Source: Paludibacteraceae bacterium
GTDB taxonomy: Bacteria; Bacteroidota; Bacteroidia; Bacteroidales; Paludibacteraceae
Assembly: GCA_017628395.1 (NCBI GenBank)
Contig: JAGBZD010000097.1
Coordinates: 1 to 42,828, forward strand
DNA length: 42,828 bases
Direction of reading: 5' to 3'
Each line of letters opens with the position of its first letter. Within the stretch, counting starts at the first letter, position 1. The translations under genes and the position numbers were made by a program. Below, piece by piece: positions 32,491-40,982 of this stretch. Below the pieces are notes generated by a model. The model did not search any database. It saw nothing but the letters and a program-made list of their open reading frames with translations, and was not told the DNA's origin.

Positions 32491-35016
32491 ATGGCACGAC
32501 GAGTAACAAGACCAACCACTCCTACTGCTTCAGGCAGTAAACAACAACCAACCAACATTGACAAACCCAGCATTAAAGACTATGTACTCTCCACCCGCGA
32601 TATGGTGATGAGCAACCGTTTTCAATTAGCAATGGGTATCATGCTTATTGCTATCACCTTAATGCTATTGATTGCATTCGTTAGTTTCTTTTTCACAGGA
32701 GCCAACGACTTCTCTATTCTTGAACACACCGCTGATCGCCGCACAATGCGCAGCGAGATACAAAACGCATTGGGACTTCCCGGTGCAGTCATCTCGCGTT
32801 GGTTAGTGGACGGCACTTTTGGTATCGTATCATTAGCGGCTCTGGTCGCATTAGCCCTCACAGCCGTACGCATGGTGGCAAAATTCACATTGAATCATTT
32901 GCGCCTGCTTTTCATCACCCTATTCATACTACTTTGGGGGTCTATTGCATTGGGATTCGCACAACAGATGATTGGCATCGGCACCTTCTTCCGCTGGGGA
33001 GGAGCGTTCGGGCAAATCGTCGCAGAATGGGCAATATCTTATATACAATGGATCGGAGTACTTTTGATTTTAATAGCAATACTCATTGTCTTTCTCATTG
33101 TAGTGGATAAGCACTTCGTAGAGCATTGCCAACAACTTGGTTTATGGATAAAGAATCTATTCGCAAAACCAACAAAAACAGACACAACGGAAGAACTTGA
33201 CACGGAATCCATCACCAACGAAGAGGATACACCCGACAATATCATTGATATTATTCTTGATGAACTCCCCGACGTTGAAGAAGAAAAAGAAAATGAAGAA
33301 AACATACCCATACTGAATATAGAACCTACTTCATCGGAAGAATTAAATACGGAAGACGCGGAAGAAACCAATCAAACGGAGGAAGAAGAAGTAGCTATTT
33401 CAGTAGAAGAAGTACGAGAAGTAGAGTTATCGGAAGACGACCCCGAGTATCTTCTGCAGAAACTCGGTCCGTATGATCCACGCAAGGATTTGGAGCATTA
33501 CAAATTCCCTTCGTTGGGTCTGCTGAAGGTATATGACAACGAGACGGCTCCCGTCATCAACCAAGAGGAGCAACAAGCCAATGCCAACCGCATTGTGACT
33601 ACATTGCGCAACTATGGCATTGAGATTGAATCGATCAAGGCAACCGTGGGCCCTACCGTAACGCTCTATGAGATCGTGCCTCAAGCGGGCGTGCGTATAT
33701 CGAAGATCCAGAACTTGGAGAGCGACATCATGCTCTCGCTTTCAGCGATGGGTATTCGTATTATCGCTCCTATTCCAGGCAAAGGAACCATCGGTATTGA
33801 GGTGCCAAATGAGAAGCCACAAGTTGTATCGATGCACTCGGTAATCGCCAGCAAACGCTTCCAAGAGGAGCAAAAGATGAAGTTGCCAATCTCTATCGGA
33901 CGAACTATCACCAACGAAGTGTTTATGTTTGACTTGGCAAAGACTCCACACTTGCTTGTAGCAGGTGCTACGGGACAAGGTAAGTCAGTGGCCATCAATG
34001 CTATTATTACTTCGTTGCTCTACAAGAAACACCCAGCCGAACTGAAATTCGTAATGGTGGATCCTAAAATGGTGGAGTTTGCGCCATACAAGCCGCTGCT
34101 TCGCCACTATCTGGCAGCCACACCTGACACAGAAGATGAAAATATCGTAATTGTGGATTGCGACAAGGTGGTTAATACCCTAAACTCGCTTGTGATTGAG
34201 ATGGAGAACCGCTACAAACTGCTGATGGATGCAGGTGTGCGCAACCTCGAAGACTACAACGAGAAGTTCGTTTCGCGCAGGTTGAATCCAGAGAAAGTGG
34301 TGGCAGATAGTTTGCACCACCAGTTCTTGCCATATATTGTGATTATCATCGACGAGTATGGCGACTTTATTATGCAAGCGGGCAAGCAGGTGGAGACCCC
34401 TATCGCGCGCATCACCCAGAAAGCGCGCGCCGTGGGTATGCACATGATTCTCGCAACCCAACGCCCATCGGTGAATATCGTGACGGGTGTAATCAAAGCA
34501 AATATCCCAACGCGTATTGCCCTGCGCACACAGTCCGTAGTGGATTCGCGCACCGTGCTTGACACCAAGGGTGCAGACCAACTTATCGGTCGTGGCGATA
34601 TGCTCTATTCAGGAAACGGCAATATCACCCGTCTGCAATGTGCGTTTGTGGACACCCCAGAGGTAGATGCGATTGTGGAGCATATCGAGAAGCAACAACA
34701 TTACTTCGAGCCATACCAACTGCCAGAGTATGTGCCAGAGGGAGGTGAAGGCGAAGCATTGGCACCCGGCGCGGTAGATTTGAAACGCCTCGACCCAATG
34801 TTTGCGGATGTAGCACGCTATGTGGTGACCAAGCAAGAGGGATCCACCTCGCGCCTGCAACGCGCCTTTGAGATTGGTTACAACCGCGCAGGCAAATTGT
34901 CTGATCAGTTGGAGGCAGCAGGTATCGTTGGACCTAACAAAGGTCCTAAAGGACGCGATGTGCTGATACAGAGTCTGGATGAACTGGATAAGAAATTAGA
35001 AGAATTAGGGTGCTAA
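32491..35016 (+). CDS. ftsK: DNA translocase FtsK/SpoIIIE
   Basis: The 841-residue protein has four N-terminal membrane helices (about residues 45-210), then a Glu/Thr/Asp-rich linker (230-310). The motor follows: alpha domain, Walker A GATGQGKS (about residue 493), Walker B VIIIDEYGDF (about 616), QKARAVGMHMILATQRPSVN and GADQLIGRGDML. A C-terminal winged-helix gamma domain (about 775-835, TSRLQRAFEIGYNRAGKLSDQLEAAG) is present. It pumps chromosomal DNA through the closing septum and assists dimer resolution. The linker is shorter than in E. coli FtsK, as usual for this phylum. Confidence 0.96.
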   Translation: MARRVTRPTTPTASGSKQQPTNIDKPSIKDYVLSTRDMVMSNRFQLAMGIMLIAITLMLLIAFVSFFFTGANDFSILEHTADRRTMRSEIQNALGLPGAVISRWLVDGTFGIVSLAALVALALTAVRMVAKFTLNHLRLLFITLFILLWGSIALGFAQQMIGIGTFFRWGGAFGQIVAEWAISYIQWIGVLLILIAILIVFLIVVDKHFVEHCQQLGLWIKNLFAKPTKTDTTEELDTESITNEEDTPDNIIDIILDELPDVEEEKENEENIPILNIEPTSSEELNTEDAEETNQTEEEEVAISVEEVREVELSEDDPEYLLQKLGPYDPRKDLEHYKFPSLGLLKVYDNETAPVINQEEQQANANRIVTTLRNYGIEIESIKATVGPTVTLYEIVPQAGVRISKIQNLESDIMLSLSAMGIRIIAPIPGKGTIGIEVPNEKPQVVSMHSVIASKRFQEEQKMKLPISIGRTITNEVFMFDLAKTPHLLVAGATGQGKSVAINAIITSLLYKKHPAELKFVMVDPKMVEFAPYKPLLRHYLAATPDTEDENIVIVDCDKVVNTLNSLVIEMENRYKLLMDAGVRNLEDYNEKFVSRRLNPEKVVADSLHHQFLPYIVIIIDEYGDFIMQAGKQVETPIARITQKARAVGMHMILATQRPSVNIVTGVIKANIPTRIALRTQSVVDSRTVLDTKGADQLIGRGDMLYSGNGNITRLQCAFVDTPEVDAIVEHIEKQQHYFEPYQLPEYVPEGGEGEALAPGAVDLKRLDPMFADVARYVVTKQEGSTSRLQRAFEIGYNRAGKLSDQLEAAGIVGPNKGPKGRDVLIQSLDELDKKLEELGC

Positions 35017-35020
35017 CATC

Positions 35021-35575
35021 ATGAAACTATTATTTATAACCCTTACCGTTCTGCAATCGCTGCTTGCGACATTAGAACAAAAGACATTGGTGTCGGATTT
35101 CACCATCAGCATTGCTGAGCAGCAAGCCCAACCCATCACCTACACAGGCAGTTTGGCTATGCACGGCAAACAATTCACGCTGAGTATGTTTAACATGGAG
35201 GCTGCCTACGACGGCAACACCTTATATATGTATAGCGAAGAGTTGGAAGAATTGACCCTCTCTACCCCCACCGAGGAAGAACTAACACAAACTAATCCGT
35301 TTCTCTACGCGCAGGCATTGCTGCCTATTTGCCAGTATGCTGAAAAAGTCGTAGGCGACAAGACGCAAATAACGCTGACACCCAATGACCAGTCAGCAGG
35401 TATCAAGAAGTTCGTACTGCGCGTAACCACAGCTACCCTACTCCCAACGAACATAGAGATACACGAAACAGAGGTTCAAACCACCACTCTCCGCCTCAAC
35501 AATGCTCGCTATACAGACGAAACGCCATCGTTCGTTATAGAGAAAGAAGGTGCGTTTGTTAACGACTTGAGATAA
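35021..35575 (+). CDS. LolA-like outer-membrane lipoprotein carrier
   Basis: The 184-residue protein starts with a short hydrophobic segment (KLLFITLTVLQSLLA) that can serve as signal peptide. The mature part has LolA-like features: FTISIAEQQ...YTGSLAMHGKQFTLSMFNMEAAYDGNTLYMYSEELEELTLSTPT, matching the strand order of the unclosed barrel. It would carry lipoproteins across the periplasm. It is 4 bp after ftsK, a pairing also seen in other Bacteroidota. Confidence 0.8.
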   Translation: MKLLFITLTVLQSLLATLEQKTLVSDFTISIAEQQAQPITYTGSLAMHGKQFTLSMFNMEAAYDGNTLYMYSEELEELTLSTPTEEELTQTNPFLYAQALLPICQYAEKVVGDKTQITLTPNDQSAGIKKFVLRVTTATLLPTNIEIHETEVQTTTLRLNNARYTDETPSFVIEKEGAFVNDLR

Positions 35576-35609
35576 ATTGTACATTGTAAATTGTCAAATA
35601 GTAAATTAT
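35576..35609. repeat. 7-bp tandem repeat between the lolA-like gene and trxB
   Basis: Units ATTGTAC, ATTGTAA, ATTGTCA, AATAGTA, AATTATA. The upstream in-frame ATG at 35577 lies within this repeat and encodes repeat-derived residues, which supports the start at 35610. Confidence 0.75.
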
Positions 35610-36536
35610 ATGAAATGTCTTATTATCGGCTCTGGCCCTGCTGGCTATACCGCAGCTATTTATGCTTCACGCGCTAACCTCAGCCCCGTACTTATTGAGG
35701 GCATGCAGGTAGGCGGACAACTGATGATTACCACCGAGGTGGAAAACTTCCCTGGTTACCCAGACGGTGTAGAACCCTACCAAATGATGGACGATATGCG
35801 TCGCCAAGCCGAGCGTTTCGGCACCGAGTTCGTGTCGGGTATGGTCACCAAGGTGGACTTTTCTTGCTCGCCTAAGAAAGTGTGGGTAGAGGATGACCAA
35901 CTATACGAAGCTGACACCGTGATTATCGCCACTGGTGCAAGCGCTAAGTTCCTCGGCATCCAATCCGAAGAAGATTACAAAGGTCGCGGCGTGAGCGCTT
36001 GTGCGACTTGCGACGGCTTCTTCTACCGCAAAAAGACCGTAGCCGTAGTAGGTGGTGGTGACACTGCCTGCGAAGAAGCGAACTACCTCGCTGGTCTTTG
36101 CCAAAAAGTATATATGATCGTGCGCAAACCATATCTGCGTGCATCAGAGATCATGCAGCAACGAGTAAAAGATAATCCAAAAATCGAGATTCTTTTTGAG
36201 CACAACACCCTAAATCTCACAGGCGAGACAAAAGTAGAAGGTGCAGACCTCGTATATAAGAAAGGTACGCCAGAGGAAGAGATCCGCCACATAGCTATTG
36301 ACGGCTTCTTCTTGGCTATTGGTCATAAGCCCAACACCGACCTCTTTGCGGAGTACATTGAGCGCGATGCGGAGGGATATATCAAGGTAGAAGGTCATAG
36401 CCCATGCACCAATGTGGCAGGTGTATTTGCCGCAGGCGACTGCGCTGATCCACACTACCGCCAAGCCATCGTGGCAGCTGCCAGCGGATGCAAAGCGGCT
36501 ATGGAAGCGGAGAAATACATCGCTGCATTAGGGTAA
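35610..36536 (+). CDS. trxB: thioredoxin-disulfide reductase
   Basis: 308 residues from the ATG at 35610 (MKCLIIGSGPAGYTAAIYASRA, the FAD-binding GxGxxG/A motif). Also seen: the redox pair C131-A-T-C134 in GVSACATCDGFFY, NADPH-binding VVGGGDTACEEANYL, and the final VAGVFAAGDCADPHYRQAIVAAASG. It reduces thioredoxin with NADPH in the cytoplasm. Confidence 0.96.
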   Translation: MKCLIIGSGPAGYTAAIYASRANLSPVLIEGMQVGGQLMITTEVENFPGYPDGVEPYQMMDDMRRQAERFGTEFVSGMVTKVDFSCSPKKVWVEDDQLYEADTVIIATGASAKFLGIQSEEDYKGRGVSACATCDGFFYRKKTVAVVGGGDTACEEANYLAGLCQKVYMIVRKPYLRASEIMQQRVKDNPKIEILFEHNTLNLTGETKVEGADLVYKKGTPEEEIRHIAIDGFFLAIGHKPNTDLFAEYIERDAEGYIKVEGHSPCTNVAGVFAAGDCADPHYRQAIVAAASGCKAAMEAEKYIAALG

Positions 36537-36580
36537 AAACAAAGAAAATACGCTTTTTTTTGAAAAAAAGTACCAAAATA

Positions 36581-36612
36581 TTTGGTCATGTCAAAAAAAA
36601 GCAGTACCTTTG
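36581..36612 (+). promoter_or_regulatory. promoter of tRNA-Phe
   Basis: -33 TTTG (36581..36584), 20-bp spacer with TC, eight A and GC, -7 TACCTTTG (36605..36612). Identical to the tRNA-Leu promoter except for one spacer base. Confidence 0.88.
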
Positions 36613-36645
36613 CACTCGCTTTTGAGATTTGTGCTCAATGCGAGG

Positions 36646-36718
36646 GGTGCCATAGCTCAGTTGGTAGAGCAAAGGACTGAAAATCCTTGTGTCCCCGGTT
36701 CGATTCCTGGTGGCACCA
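36646..36718 (+). tRNA. tRNA-Phe (anticodon GAA)
   Basis: 73 nt: acceptor GGTGCCA/TGGCACC, D arm GCTC..GAGC, anticodon stem AAGGA/TCCTT with loop CTGAAAA, T arm with GTTCGATT, discriminator A. CCA is not encoded. Own promoter and terminator. Confidence 0.97.
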
Positions 36719-36723
36719 CAAAA

Positions 36724-36756
36724 AAGACTTTGAGATTTCTCAAGGTCTTTTTTTGT
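36724..36756 (+). terminator. terminator of tRNA-Phe
   Basis: Stem AAGACTTTGAGA/TCTCAAGGTCTT (36724..36735 with 36738..36749, one G-U; innermost pairs open to form the loop) followed by T-rich sequence. Confidence 0.88.
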
Positions 36757-36801
36757 TTTGAGATATAATCGTCTCAAATAATAATAATAACACACCACCC
36801 T

Positions 36802-37503
36802 ATGCACCTCCAAGTCATCGCCCACGCCCATAACGGCTTTTCACAGAAGTTTGGCATTCCCCGCCAAAGCAGAAAAGACTCTTGCATTGAGACACATATT
36901 ATATTTACGCACGCGTATCGCGTGCGCGAGGCCTTGCGCGGAATAGAAGACTATTCGCACCTATGGCTACTATGGGGATTTCATGAGGCGGTGAGGCGAG
37001 AGGATAAAGGCAAGGATAGTTGGTCCCCCACTGTGCGACCACCGCGCTTGGGAGGCAACAAACGCATGGGCGTCTTTGCTACTCGTTCACCCTTCCGACC
37101 AAATCCGATTGGGTTAACCAGCGTCAAACTGCTGGGCATAGAAGACACTCCTGACAAAGGATTGGTACTTGTAGTATCGGGAGCTGACCTATTAGACGGC
37201 ACTCCCATTTACGACATCAAACCCTATTTGGCGTTTTCCGACAGCCACCCCGAGGCTAAAAGCGGATTTGCAGAAGCCACACAAGACTACCATTTAGAAG
37301 TGCACATCTCCAAGCATTTGTTGCAAGAAATCCTGCACAAAGGTTGCCCATGGGATGAGATAAAAGAGATACTCAGTCAAGACCCTCGACCCGCCTACCA
37401 AAACGACCCCGAACGCATCTATCATCTGGATTATGCCAAATGGAAAATTGACTTCATAGTAGATAATTCTACCCTTTATGTGCAAAATATAGTGGAAATT
37501 TAG
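36802..37503 (+). CDS. trmO: tRNA m6t6A37 methyltransferase TrmO (TsaA/YaeB family)
   Basis: The 233-residue protein has the single-sheet beta-barrel SAM-binding core: KFGIPRQ, GIEDYSHLWLLWGFHE, SPTVRPPRLGG, GVFATRSPFRPNPIGLTSVKL, LDGTPIYDIKPYL. A C-terminal domain with DPRPAYQNDPERIYHL binds substrate. It methylates N6-threonylcarbamoyladenosine at position 37 of certain tRNAs. Between GFHEA and SPTV there is a charged insert VRREDKGKDSW encoded by AGG-headed repeats (36984..37018), a few residues longer than in familiar homologs. Confidence 0.93.
   Translation: MHLQVIAHAHNGFSQKFGIPRQSRKDSCIETHIIFTHAYRVREALRGIEDYSHLWLLWGFHEAVRREDKGKDSWSPTVRPPRLGGNKRMGVFATRSPFRPNPIGLTSVKLLGIEDTPDKGLVLVVSGADLLDGTPIYDIKPYLAFSDSHPEAKSGFAEATQDYHLEVHISKHLLQEILHKGCPWDEIKEILSQDPRPAYQNDPERIYHLDYAKWKIDFIVDNSTLYVQNIVEI
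36984..37018. repeat. AGG-headed repeat inside trmO
   Basis: Units TGAGGCGG, TGAGGCG, AGAGGATAA, AGGCA, AGGATAG, period 7-8 with decay. It encodes the charged insert between the two conserved blocks of TrmO. Confidence 0.55.
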
Positions 37504-37520
37504 GTAATTTTAATAAATTA

Positions 37521-37552
37521 TTTGCCCATATCAAAAAAAAAGCGTAACTTTG
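37521..37552 (+). promoter_or_regulatory. alpha-amylase promoter
   Basis: -33 TTTG (37521..37524), 20-bp spacer with TC and nine A, -7 TAACTTTG (37545..37552). Leader about 70 nt. Confidence 0.85.
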
Positions 37553-37626
37553 CGGGTTGAATTTGCGCAACTAATAAAATATATTAACATAAATCGAGAT
37601 ACAAACAAAAACAATCATAAACAATC

Positions 37627-40600
37627 ATGAAAAGATTTACTGTATTTTTATTGTCCGTATTTGTTAGCAGCTTTATGGCTATGTTCGCTGCTCCATACGG
37701 CTTGTTAATCAACGGAACTACCAAATTAGAAGCGACTCCATTATCTGAAAAAGATTTCAACGATCGTGAGCAATTCTTGGTTTCATGTGTAGCATTGAAT
37801 CAAGGCGACAAAGTGCAATTGCACGATTTTGGCAGTGGTGCATCATGGATGTGTGCTATTGACCCATATGGTGAGTACCAAAAGTTCACTAAGAACACCG
37901 ACCACCTCATCTGTAATGCCGCAGGTTCATACGATTTCTACATTAAATTGAAATATGAGGACGATATGCTCTATATCGGTCCTGGACAGAATTGTGGCAC
38001 AGTCACCCCTCCTACCCCAGACCCTAATGCCACATACTATGTGACTGGTTCTGCCGAACTTGTAGGCGCAGACAAAGCATGGAGCGAGACTGCTATCTCC
38101 ATGACCAAAAACGCAAATAATACTTTCACCCACACTTTCAGCGAATTGGCAGAAGGTGTGATATATCGCATGAAAATCACCAATGGTACTTGGGATCAAA
38201 ACTGGGGCTTTAGCGCAGTGCAAAATGCGCATGCTGGTGTGACGGGTGATGTAGATGGAAACATTGTCTTTAAGTTGGCTACAAAAAGTAATGTGGATGT
38301 TACTTTCAACGGCGCAAGTATTACATTAACAGGTGATTTCACCGACGAGAAACCTGTTAATACGAACTCCGTTCCTGCTGAATGTGAAGATGTTATGTTG
38401 CAAGCATTCTACTACGACTCCTACCGAGATGGTGCTCCTGGTGATGTGAAAATCAACGGAAAACAATTAGGAAATACCAAATGGAATGTATTGCTCGATC
38501 AATCAGGTGAGATAGGTACTTACTTCGACCTCGTATGGCTTCCACCATCGGGCAAATCCGAAGGCGGTACTGGCTATCACCAAACTGTTTATAGCAACCA
38601 AAACTCCGACTGGGGTAGCCAAAAAGAGTTGATAGAATTCATCAACCGCATGCACGCTGTCAACACCAAGGTGGTTGCAGATATCGTTATCAACCATGCG
38701 GGCGGCAAATCGTGGTGCGAGTTCTTCCCACAAAATTTTGGCGAGTATGGCACTTTTGAACCTGACGCTTCGTGGATAGCTCAATCAGACGAAGTTAACT
38801 TCAATCCAGAAGCAGGAGATTGCAAAGGCAAAGCCACTGGTCCAGAAGATGGCGGTTACAATATGCAAGACAACTATGCTTCCGCTCGTGACTGGGCACA
38901 CGCAAAGCCAGAAGTGCAAGAGATGATGAAGGCGTATCTTAAATGGATGAAGAATGTGATCGGTTTCGATGGCTGGCGCTACGACTATGCACAAGGTTTC
39001 AAAGGTCACTATATAAACATGTACAATAGCGCTTCGGAGAACTACTTCTCTGTCGTAGAGTTCTGGAATGGCGACATGAACAACATCAAGAGCTATCTCA
39101 ACGATGTTAACTGGAATACCTTGGCATTTGACTTTAGCACCAAATATTCTGCTATCAAAGGCATTGCCGATGGACACTATGAACAATGTAAAGGCTCTGG
39201 ACTTTTGGGTGCAGGTCTGAGCAAGTACGCTGTGACATTCGTGGATAGCCACGACACCTACTTTGGTTGCGAGGCAGGTCGTGACAATAATGACGAGATT
39301 GGCGGTTGCGGTAAGTCTATGGAAGACTACAACAAAGACCGCGTGCTCGGTGCCAACGCATTTATCCTTTCTATGCCAGGCGTACCTTGCGTATTCTATC
39401 CTCACTGGGCAAAATACAAAGATGCTATTGGCAAGATGGTATTGGCGCGTAAGGCTGCGGGTGTACACTCTGAATCCAAAGTAACCGATGAGGCAGGAAG
39501 TGGTTTCTACAAATCTACCATCACTGGCAAGCATGGTTCTATCCGTCTTCTCCTCGGTCCTAACAGTGGATTCAACACTACTCCAGCAGGATATACTTTG
39601 GCATATAAGGGTGGAAACTTCGCTATGTACTACACCACCACACAAGCCGAAGTACCTGTGCTCAGCATCACTCCTTCTACCATCTATAAAACAGAAACTC
39701 ACACCGTGGAAATGAGTGCTGTAGCTTTGAGTGGAAAGCCTACTATTTACTACACACTTGACGGTTCCGACCCTACTACCTCTGCAACCAAAAAGACCTA
39801 TACTACTTCGTTCACTATCAGCGGAACAGTGACCGTGAAAGCTTATGCAGAACTCAATGGCGTAAAATCAGCCGTACAAGAGGCTACATACACCTACCAA
39901 GAGCCACAGCAAACACCTCTTACTGTAAAATTCATGCCTCCTGCTACATGGGAGAAGGTTTATCTTTACGCTTGGGATGCTGCAGGTGCCACTGTATTGA
40001 GTGCTTGGCCAGGCATGGAGTGGAAAAACAAAGATGCTAATGGATGGTTGTATCATGTATTTGATGCAAAATATCAAGAGGTAAATATCATCTTCAACAA
40101 TAACGCAGGCGAACAATCAAGTGATATTCTCCTTGATCAAGATGCTTGCTACGAGTGGAAAGGCATGGAAGTATTGAGCCAAAACTGCTCGCTGTCTGAC
40201 ATTCCATTCCAAGTAATAGCAAGTCCAGAGGGTAAAGTGTATAAAACAGAAGAGTTGTCAGTCTCTCTCTCTACCGTAGGAGAGAAAAGTGCTGCTACCA
40301 TTTATTACACCCTTGACGGAAGCGATCCTAAAGGTTCTGCTAAGCAAATCTATAGCGCACCTATCACTATTACAGGCACCAAGACACTGAAAGCATACGC
40401 TGTAGCAGCGGGCGAAGAAACAGAAGTGATTACCCACACTTACACCTATGAAGCTCCACAAGGTTCTCCTATAGTGGTTAAGGCAAAAGTTCCTGCTACT
40501 TGGACCGACCAAATCACCGTTTGGGTTTGGCCTACTGGTGGCGAAGGTGTTGAATCTGTTGCAGCCAAAGAGGGCAACTGGTATGTATATCAACATGCCG

Positions 40601-40890
40601 ACAATAGCGAATTCAACATCATCTTCAAGAATGGTGCGGGATGGAATGGCGACCCTAACCAATCGGAAGACATTACAGGCATCTCAAAAAACACTTGCCT
40701 CGAACTCACCGCTGGTGCTGGAAAAGCTACATATACCCTCATTGACTGCGATGGTACTGGCGTTGAGGATATCACAACTCCAACACCTCAATTGGACATC
40801 ACCCTGCCTATGTACAATGTATTGGGACAACAAGTGAATGCCACCTATCGCGGTATCGTCATCCAAAACGGACATAAATACCTGCGTTAA
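37627..40890 (+). CDS. secreted multidomain GH13 alpha-amylase
   Basis: The 1087-residue protein has a signal peptide, then N-terminal beta modules (about 25-240; one pullulanase-like, TYYVTGSAELVGADKAWSE). The GH13 barrel spans about 250-690 with DIVINHAGG, the nucleophile Asp about 453 (GWRYD), acid Glu about 478 (VVEFW) and Asp about 543 (FVDSHD). After it: a chitobiase C-like unit (YYTLDGSDPTTS), a CBM26-like starch-binding unit (VYLYAWDAAGATVLSAWPG), a second YYTLDGSDPKGS unit, a second CBM26-like unit (ITVWVWPTGGEG), and the tail PMYNVLGQQVNATYRGIVIQ. The tail is shared with the next protein and resembles type IX secretion tails. It hydrolyses starch outside the cell. Confidence 0.92.
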   Translation: MKRFTVFLLSVFVSSFMAMFAAPYGLLINGTTKLEATPLSEKDFNDREQFLVSCVALNQGDKVQLHDFGSGASWMCAIDPYGEYQKFTKNTDHLICNAAGSYDFYIKLKYEDDMLYIGPGQNCGTVTPPTPDPNATYYVTGSAELVGADKAWSETAISMTKNANNTFTHTFSELAEGVIYRMKITNGTWDQNWGFSAVQNAHAGVTGDVDGNIVFKLATKSNVDVTFNGASITLTGDFTDEKPVNTNSVPAECEDVMLQAFYYDSYRDGAPGDVKINGKQLGNTKWNVLLDQSGEIGTYFDLVWLPPSGKSEGGTGYHQTVYSNQNSDWGSQKELIEFINRMHAVNTKVVADIVINHAGGKSWCEFFPQNFGEYGTFEPDASWIAQSDEVNFNPEAGDCKGKATGPEDGGYNMQDNYASARDWAHAKPEVQEMMKAYLKWMKNVIGFDGWRYDYAQGFKGHYINMYNSASENYFSVVEFWNGDMNNIKSYLNDVNWNTLAFDFSTKYSAIKGIADGHYEQCKGSGLLGAGLSKYAVTFVDSHDTYFGCEAGRDNNDEIGGCGKSMEDYNKDRVLGANAFILSMPGVPCVFYPHWAKYKDAIGKMVLARKAAGVHSESKVTDEAGSGFYKSTITGKHGSIRLLLGPNSGFNTTPAGYTLAYKGGNFAMYYTTTQAEVPVLSITPSTIYKTETHTVEMSAVALSGKPTIYYTLDGSDPTTSATKKTYTTSFTISGTVTVKAYAELNGVKSAVQEATYTYQEPQQTPLTVKFMPPATWEKVYLYAWDAAGATVLSAWPGMEWKNKDANGWLYHVFDAKYQEVNIIFNNNAGEQSSDILLDQDACYEWKGMEVLSQNCSLSDIPFQVIASPEGKVYKTEELSVSLSTVGEKSAATIYYTLDGSDPKGSAKQIYSAPITITGTKTLKAYAVAAGEETEVITHTYTYEAPQGSPIVVKAKVPATWTDQITVWVWPTGGEGVESVAAKEGNWYVYQHADNSEFNIIFKNGAGWNGDPNQSEDITGISKNTCLELTAGAGKATYTLIDCDGTGVEDITTPTPQLDITLPMYNVLGQQVNATYRGIVIQNGHKYLR

Positions 40891-40896
40891 TACCAT

Positions 40897-40935
40897 TTGG
40901 TGCGTGATAGACCAACTATCACGCGCCAACCTTTT
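40897..40935 (+). terminator. hairpin after the amylase gene, possible terminator
   Basis: 14-bp stem (TTGGTGCGTGATAG at 40897..40910 with CTATCACGCGCCAA at 40916..40929, one G-U), 5-nt loop, followed only by CCTTTTG. The weak T-run may allow read-through to the next gene, for which no clear promoter was found. Confidence 0.65.
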
Positions 40936-40982
40936 GACATACAACAACTTTATATAATTATTAACTTTTAATTTATTTTATT

